NCBI GenBank assembly: GCA_026785795.1 | Contig: JAJAZJ010000073.1 | Location: 1-8,034 of the forward strand | Reading direction: 5' to 3' | DNA length: 8,034 nt | From: Pseudoxanthomonas sp. | GTDB taxonomy: Bacteria > Pseudomonadota > Gammaproteobacteria > Xanthomonadales > Xanthomonadaceae | Shown: piece after piece, positions 5,531 to 8,034 of the stretch | Layout: every line of letters begins with the position of its first letter | Position numbering within the stretch: the first letter of the stretch is position 1 | Translations under genes and position numbers: made by a program | Notes under the pieces: generated by a model | Database searches by the model: none | What the model was told of the DNA's origin: nothing | What the model saw: only the letters and a program-made list of their open reading frames with translations

Positions 5531-8034
5531 TCAGTACTGGATGCGGAAGGTCATGCCGTAGGTGCGCGGTGCACCCAGGAACGCGTTGTAGGTGCTGCGC
5601 GGGTCGCCTGGGATACCGCTGGCGTCGGTCTGCAGCGGGCCATCGAAGCCGACCTGCACGTACTCCTCGTCAAACAGGTTCAGGCCCCAGAACTCGAGCA
5701 TCCAGCGCTTGTTCTGGGCACCAATGCCGAAGCGTGCGTTGAAGATGGCATAGGCATCCTGCAGCTTTTCCACGTCCAGGTCGGAGCCGGTGTTGTACTC
5801 CGACATGTACTTGGCACCCACGTTGGCGCGGCCGATGAAATTGCTGCCGATGTCCCACTGGTAGGTGGCGGCGGCGGTACCGGACCACTCGGGCGCAAAG
5901 CTGGCGGTGCTGCCCGGCAGCTTGTTCAGGGCACCCGGCAGGATGAAGTCAGCCGTAGGGGTATCGTCACCATAGGTGGTGTCGGCGTAGACCAGGCCGC
6001 CCTGCAGCAGCAGGTTGCGGTTGACCTGCCACAGCACCTCGGTATCCACGCCGACCGAGGTCACCTCCGGGATGGAGCGGACCACGAAGCTGGTGCCCAG
6101 GAAGCTGTTGAGCTGGAAGTCGGTGTACTCCTGCAGGAACAGCGTGGCGTTGAACACCAGGTTGCCATCCATCCAGTTGGTCTTGGCGCCCAGCTCGAAG
6201 CTGTCGACGAACTCACCTTCAAACGAGGTGTCGTTCACCGGAGTGATGCCTGCGCTGCCGCTGGACAGCCCGTTGGAGCTCTGCACGCGGTCCAGGTTGA
6301 AGCCGCCCGACTTGTAGCCGCGTGCTGCGGATACATAGGTCATCACGCTTTCGTTCCAGCGGTAGGCCGCCTTCAGCGTGCCGGTCCATTCCTTGTCGTC
6401 ACGCTCCTGCTCGGTAAAGCGGCCGTTGTGGCGGGCGTTGGCCCACGGCAGGCAGATGCGCGCGATAACGGTTGGCGTTGCGGCCGAGGCCTGGGCGACG
6501 GTGAGGCCACGACCCACCAGTGCACCCACCACCCCAGCCGGGTTTGCCAGCGCCGAGGAGCAGCCCGGGGCGCCGTTGGGATTGCTGTAGTTCGAGCTGA
6601 GGGTCTTCGTCTCGTCGGTGTAGCGCAGGCCCATGGTCAGGTCCAGCGCGTCGGTGGCGCGCCAGGTGTTATTGGTAAAGAACGCCGCGCTCTTGGCGTT
6701 CTGCGCATAGCGGTCCTTGGCGCCCAGACCTGCGAACGCAGTCCCGAACGGGCGGCCTGTGGCCTGCGACAGGAACAGCGGCGCCGTGGGCGATCCCGCC
6801 AAGGCGGGATTGATCGCCGCCAGGATCAAGGTCGACAAAAACGGCTCGTAGCCGTTGCCGATCCTATAGGACTCCTTGCGGGTCAGGTCTTCATCGGCGT
6901 AGAACGCACCCACCATCCAGTCAAAGCGGTCGGTAGCGCCGGTCAGGCGGAACTCCTGGCTGAAGGTCTCGAACCGGGTCAGCGACTCGTCTTCCTGCGC
7001 GTTGCGGTACAGCAGGTCGGCACCGGTGTAGTCGAAGTCCAGCGCATTGATGGACTGCCAGTCACGCGCCGCAGTGATCGAGGTCAGGGTGGCGCCACCC
7101 AGCCAGGAAGTCTCCCAGTTGGCTTCGGCCGACAGGCCCTTGTCCTTCATGTTCTGCGAGGTGGGGCGGTTGGAATAGGCTTGGCGTGCAAACGGATCGA
7201 CCGTTTGCGGGAACGCTCCCGTTCCTGTCGCAATGGAACCCGGGCCGCCCACCCCGTTGATGATGGCGGAGGTGGAACCCACCACCGTCTGCACCGCGGT
7301 GCAGCAGTTCTCATTGCGCGCGGTGAAGTCGGCGATGAAATTGATGTTGAAGGTCTCGGTAGGCTCGATCAGCAGCTGGCCGCGCAATGAGTGGAAGTTC
7401 TGGTCGTTGTCTTCCGTAAGCGTGCGCGGGCCGCGGCCCGTGTTGACGTCCATAAACCCGTCGCGGCTGCGCTTGACCGCGAACACGCGGAAGGCTGCAA
7501 AGTCGTTCAGTGCGTCGTTGTAGGCGCCGGAGATGCCCCAGATGCCGTAGTTGCCCAGGCTGAACTCGCCCTCGACGCTCTGGCTGTAGCTGGGACGGCG
7601 GGTGATGATATTGATCACGCCGGCCGAGGTGTTCTTGCCGAACACGGTGCCCTGCGGCCCTTTCAGCACTTCAACCCGCTCGATCTCGCCCAGGTCGCCG
7701 AAGCCGACGCCGTTGCGGGCGCGATACACGCCGTCGATGACCACGCCCACCGAGGATTCCAGGCCGGCGTTGTCACCCACCGTGCCGATGCCGCGGATGC
7801 GCGCGGTGGTCTGGGCTTCGCTCTGGGTGCTGGTCACGGTGAGGCCGGGCACCAGCACCTGCAGGTCCTTGATGTCGCGCACGCCGGTGTCCCGCAGCTG
7901 TTGTTCGGTGAGCACGGTGACCGCGATCGGCACGTTCTGGGTGATTTCCTCGCGCTTCTGCGCCGTGACCGTCATGGTGGCCAGAGTGGTGGCTTCCTCG
8001 TCCGGCGGCGCATCCTGAGCGTGCGCCTGCGGCA
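5531..8034 (-). CDS. TonB-dependent outer-membrane receptor (N-terminus beyond window edge)
   Basis: An outer-membrane gated transporter that imports a scarce ligand using energy from TonB-ExbB-ExbD. The frame is open to the right edge, so 833 residues are visible and only most of the signal peptide is missing: its end reads PQAHA followed by QDAPPDEEATT, a likely signal peptidase I site. TMTVTAQKREE is the TonB-box region. The plug domain follows, with VPGLTVTSTQSEAQTTARIRG and VEVLKGPQGTVFGKNTSAGV, both strong family signatures. The rest is a 22-strand-type beta barrel ending in TYGMTFRIQY with the terminal aromatic residue needed for Bam-mediated assembly. An ATG at 7975 falls inside the TonB box and is not the true start. 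The plug resembles the broad class often labelled iron-siderophore or FyuA-like receptors in Xanthomonas, Caulobacter and sphingomonads, but the ligand cannot be told from sequence. No Fur box, sigma/anti-sigma pair or transport partner is in view. Confidence 0.93.
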   Translation of the reverse strand, partial: PQAHAQDAPPDEEATTLATMTVTAQKREEITQNVPIAVTVLTEQQLRDTGVRDIKDLQVLVPGLTVTSTQSEAQTTARIRGIGTVGDNAGLESSVGVVIDGVYRARNGVGFGDLGEIERVEVLKGPQGTVFGKNTSAGVINIITRRPSYSQSVEGEFSLGNYGIWGISGAYNDALNDFAAFRVFAVKRSRDGFMDVNTGRGPRTLTEDNDQNFHSLRGQLLIEPTETFNINFIADFTARNENCCTAVQTVVGSTSAIINGVGGPGSIATGTGAFPQTVDPFARQAYSNRPTSQNMKDKGLSAEANWETSWLGGATLTSITAARDWQSINALDFDYTGADLLYRNAQEDESLTRFETFSQEFRLTGATDRFDWMVGAFYADEDLTRKESYRIGNGYEPFLSTLILAAINPALAGSPTAPLFLSQATGRPFGTAFAGLGAKDRYAQNAKSAAFFTNNTWRATDALDLTMGLRYTDETKTLSSNYSNPNGAPGCSSALANPAGVVGALVGRGLTVAQASAATPTVIARICLPWANARHNGRFTEQERDDKEWTGTLKAAYRWNESVMTYVSAARGYKSGGFNLDRVQSSNGLSSGSAGITPVNDTSFEGEFVDSFELGAKTNWMDGNLVFNATLFLQEYTDFQLNSFLGTSFVVRSIPEVTSVGVDTEVLWQVNRNLLLQGGLVYADTTYGDDTPTADFILPGALNKLPGSTASFAPEWSGTAAATYQWDIGSNFIGRANVGAKYMSEYNTGSDLDVEKLQDAYAIFNARFGIGAQNKRWMLEFWGLNLFDEEYVQVGFDGPLQTDASGIPGDPRSTYNAFLGAPRTYGMTFRIQY

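Noticed and set aside
7210..7225. 6-bp inverted repeat GGAACG / CGTTCC in the receptor gene
   Set aside because: It is short, lies in coding sequence, and has no regulatory context.
6428..7390. 320-codon open frame on the plus strand opposite the TonB-dependent receptor
   Set aside because: It lies wholly inside a strongly supported receptor gene, has no recognisable domain, and has the Arg/Gly/Gln-rich composition of a shadow frame.
7427..7440. 14-bp palindrome CGGGCCGCGGCCCG
   Set aside because: It is all G and C inside coding sequence, with no flanking T-tract or partner site; chance is enough in DNA of this composition.
7973..7975. ATG at 7975 as the start of the receptor
   Set aside because: The frame stays open to the window edge and encodes a signal-peptide end (PQAHA) and the start of a mature receptor before this Met, which lies within the TonB-box segment.

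Overview
The window looks like a GC-rich gammaproteobacterial chromosome of the Xanthomonadaceae/Lysobacteraceae (Xanthomonas, Stenotrophomonas, Pseudoxanthomonas and relatives). Three things point there: lexA sits next to recA; the LexA operator is of the TTAGTA...TACTAA type rather than the enterobacterial CTGT-N8-ACAG type; and the LexA and AlaRS sequences resemble what I remember of that family. The genus cannot be settled without a search.

Every complete gene lies on the minus strand, so the biological order runs from high to low coordinates: a TonB-dependent outer-membrane receptor (5531 to beyond the right edge, lacking only most of its signal peptide), a clear rho-independent terminator, pncC/cinA-C with its own promoter, lexA, recA, recX and alaS. 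The block pncC-(lexA)-recA-recX-alaS is the conserved DNA-damage neighbourhood: RecA filaments sense single-stranded DNA and trigger LexA self-cleavage, LexA represses its own promoter, RecX restrains RecA, and PncC salvages the NMN released by NAD-consuming reactions such as DNA ligation. AlaRS is the housekeeping gene that usually follows recX.

Control elements can be read directly. A perfect 23-bp palindromic LexA operator abuts the lexA ATG and overlaps its probable -10 box, leaving no room for a Shine-Dalgarno sequence. A perfect 11-bp hairpin separates recA from recX and overlaps one candidate recX start. pncC has a near-consensus sigma-70 promoter. recA has a good ribosome-binding site but no complete LexA box upstream, only a half-site.

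The left edge is the anomaly. AlaRS homology stops at about residue 720 of an expected 875 or so, and at the same point (about 137-157) the sequence becomes a plus-strand fragment of a heme-copper oxidase subunit I with the PAHYH haem-ligand motif. Both genes lose their 3' ends at one shared short stretch, which is most simply an assembly or cloning chimera and less likely a real rearrangement. I see no previously undescribed system; most of the window is ordinary core genome, and the main points of interest are this junction and the SOS control architecture.
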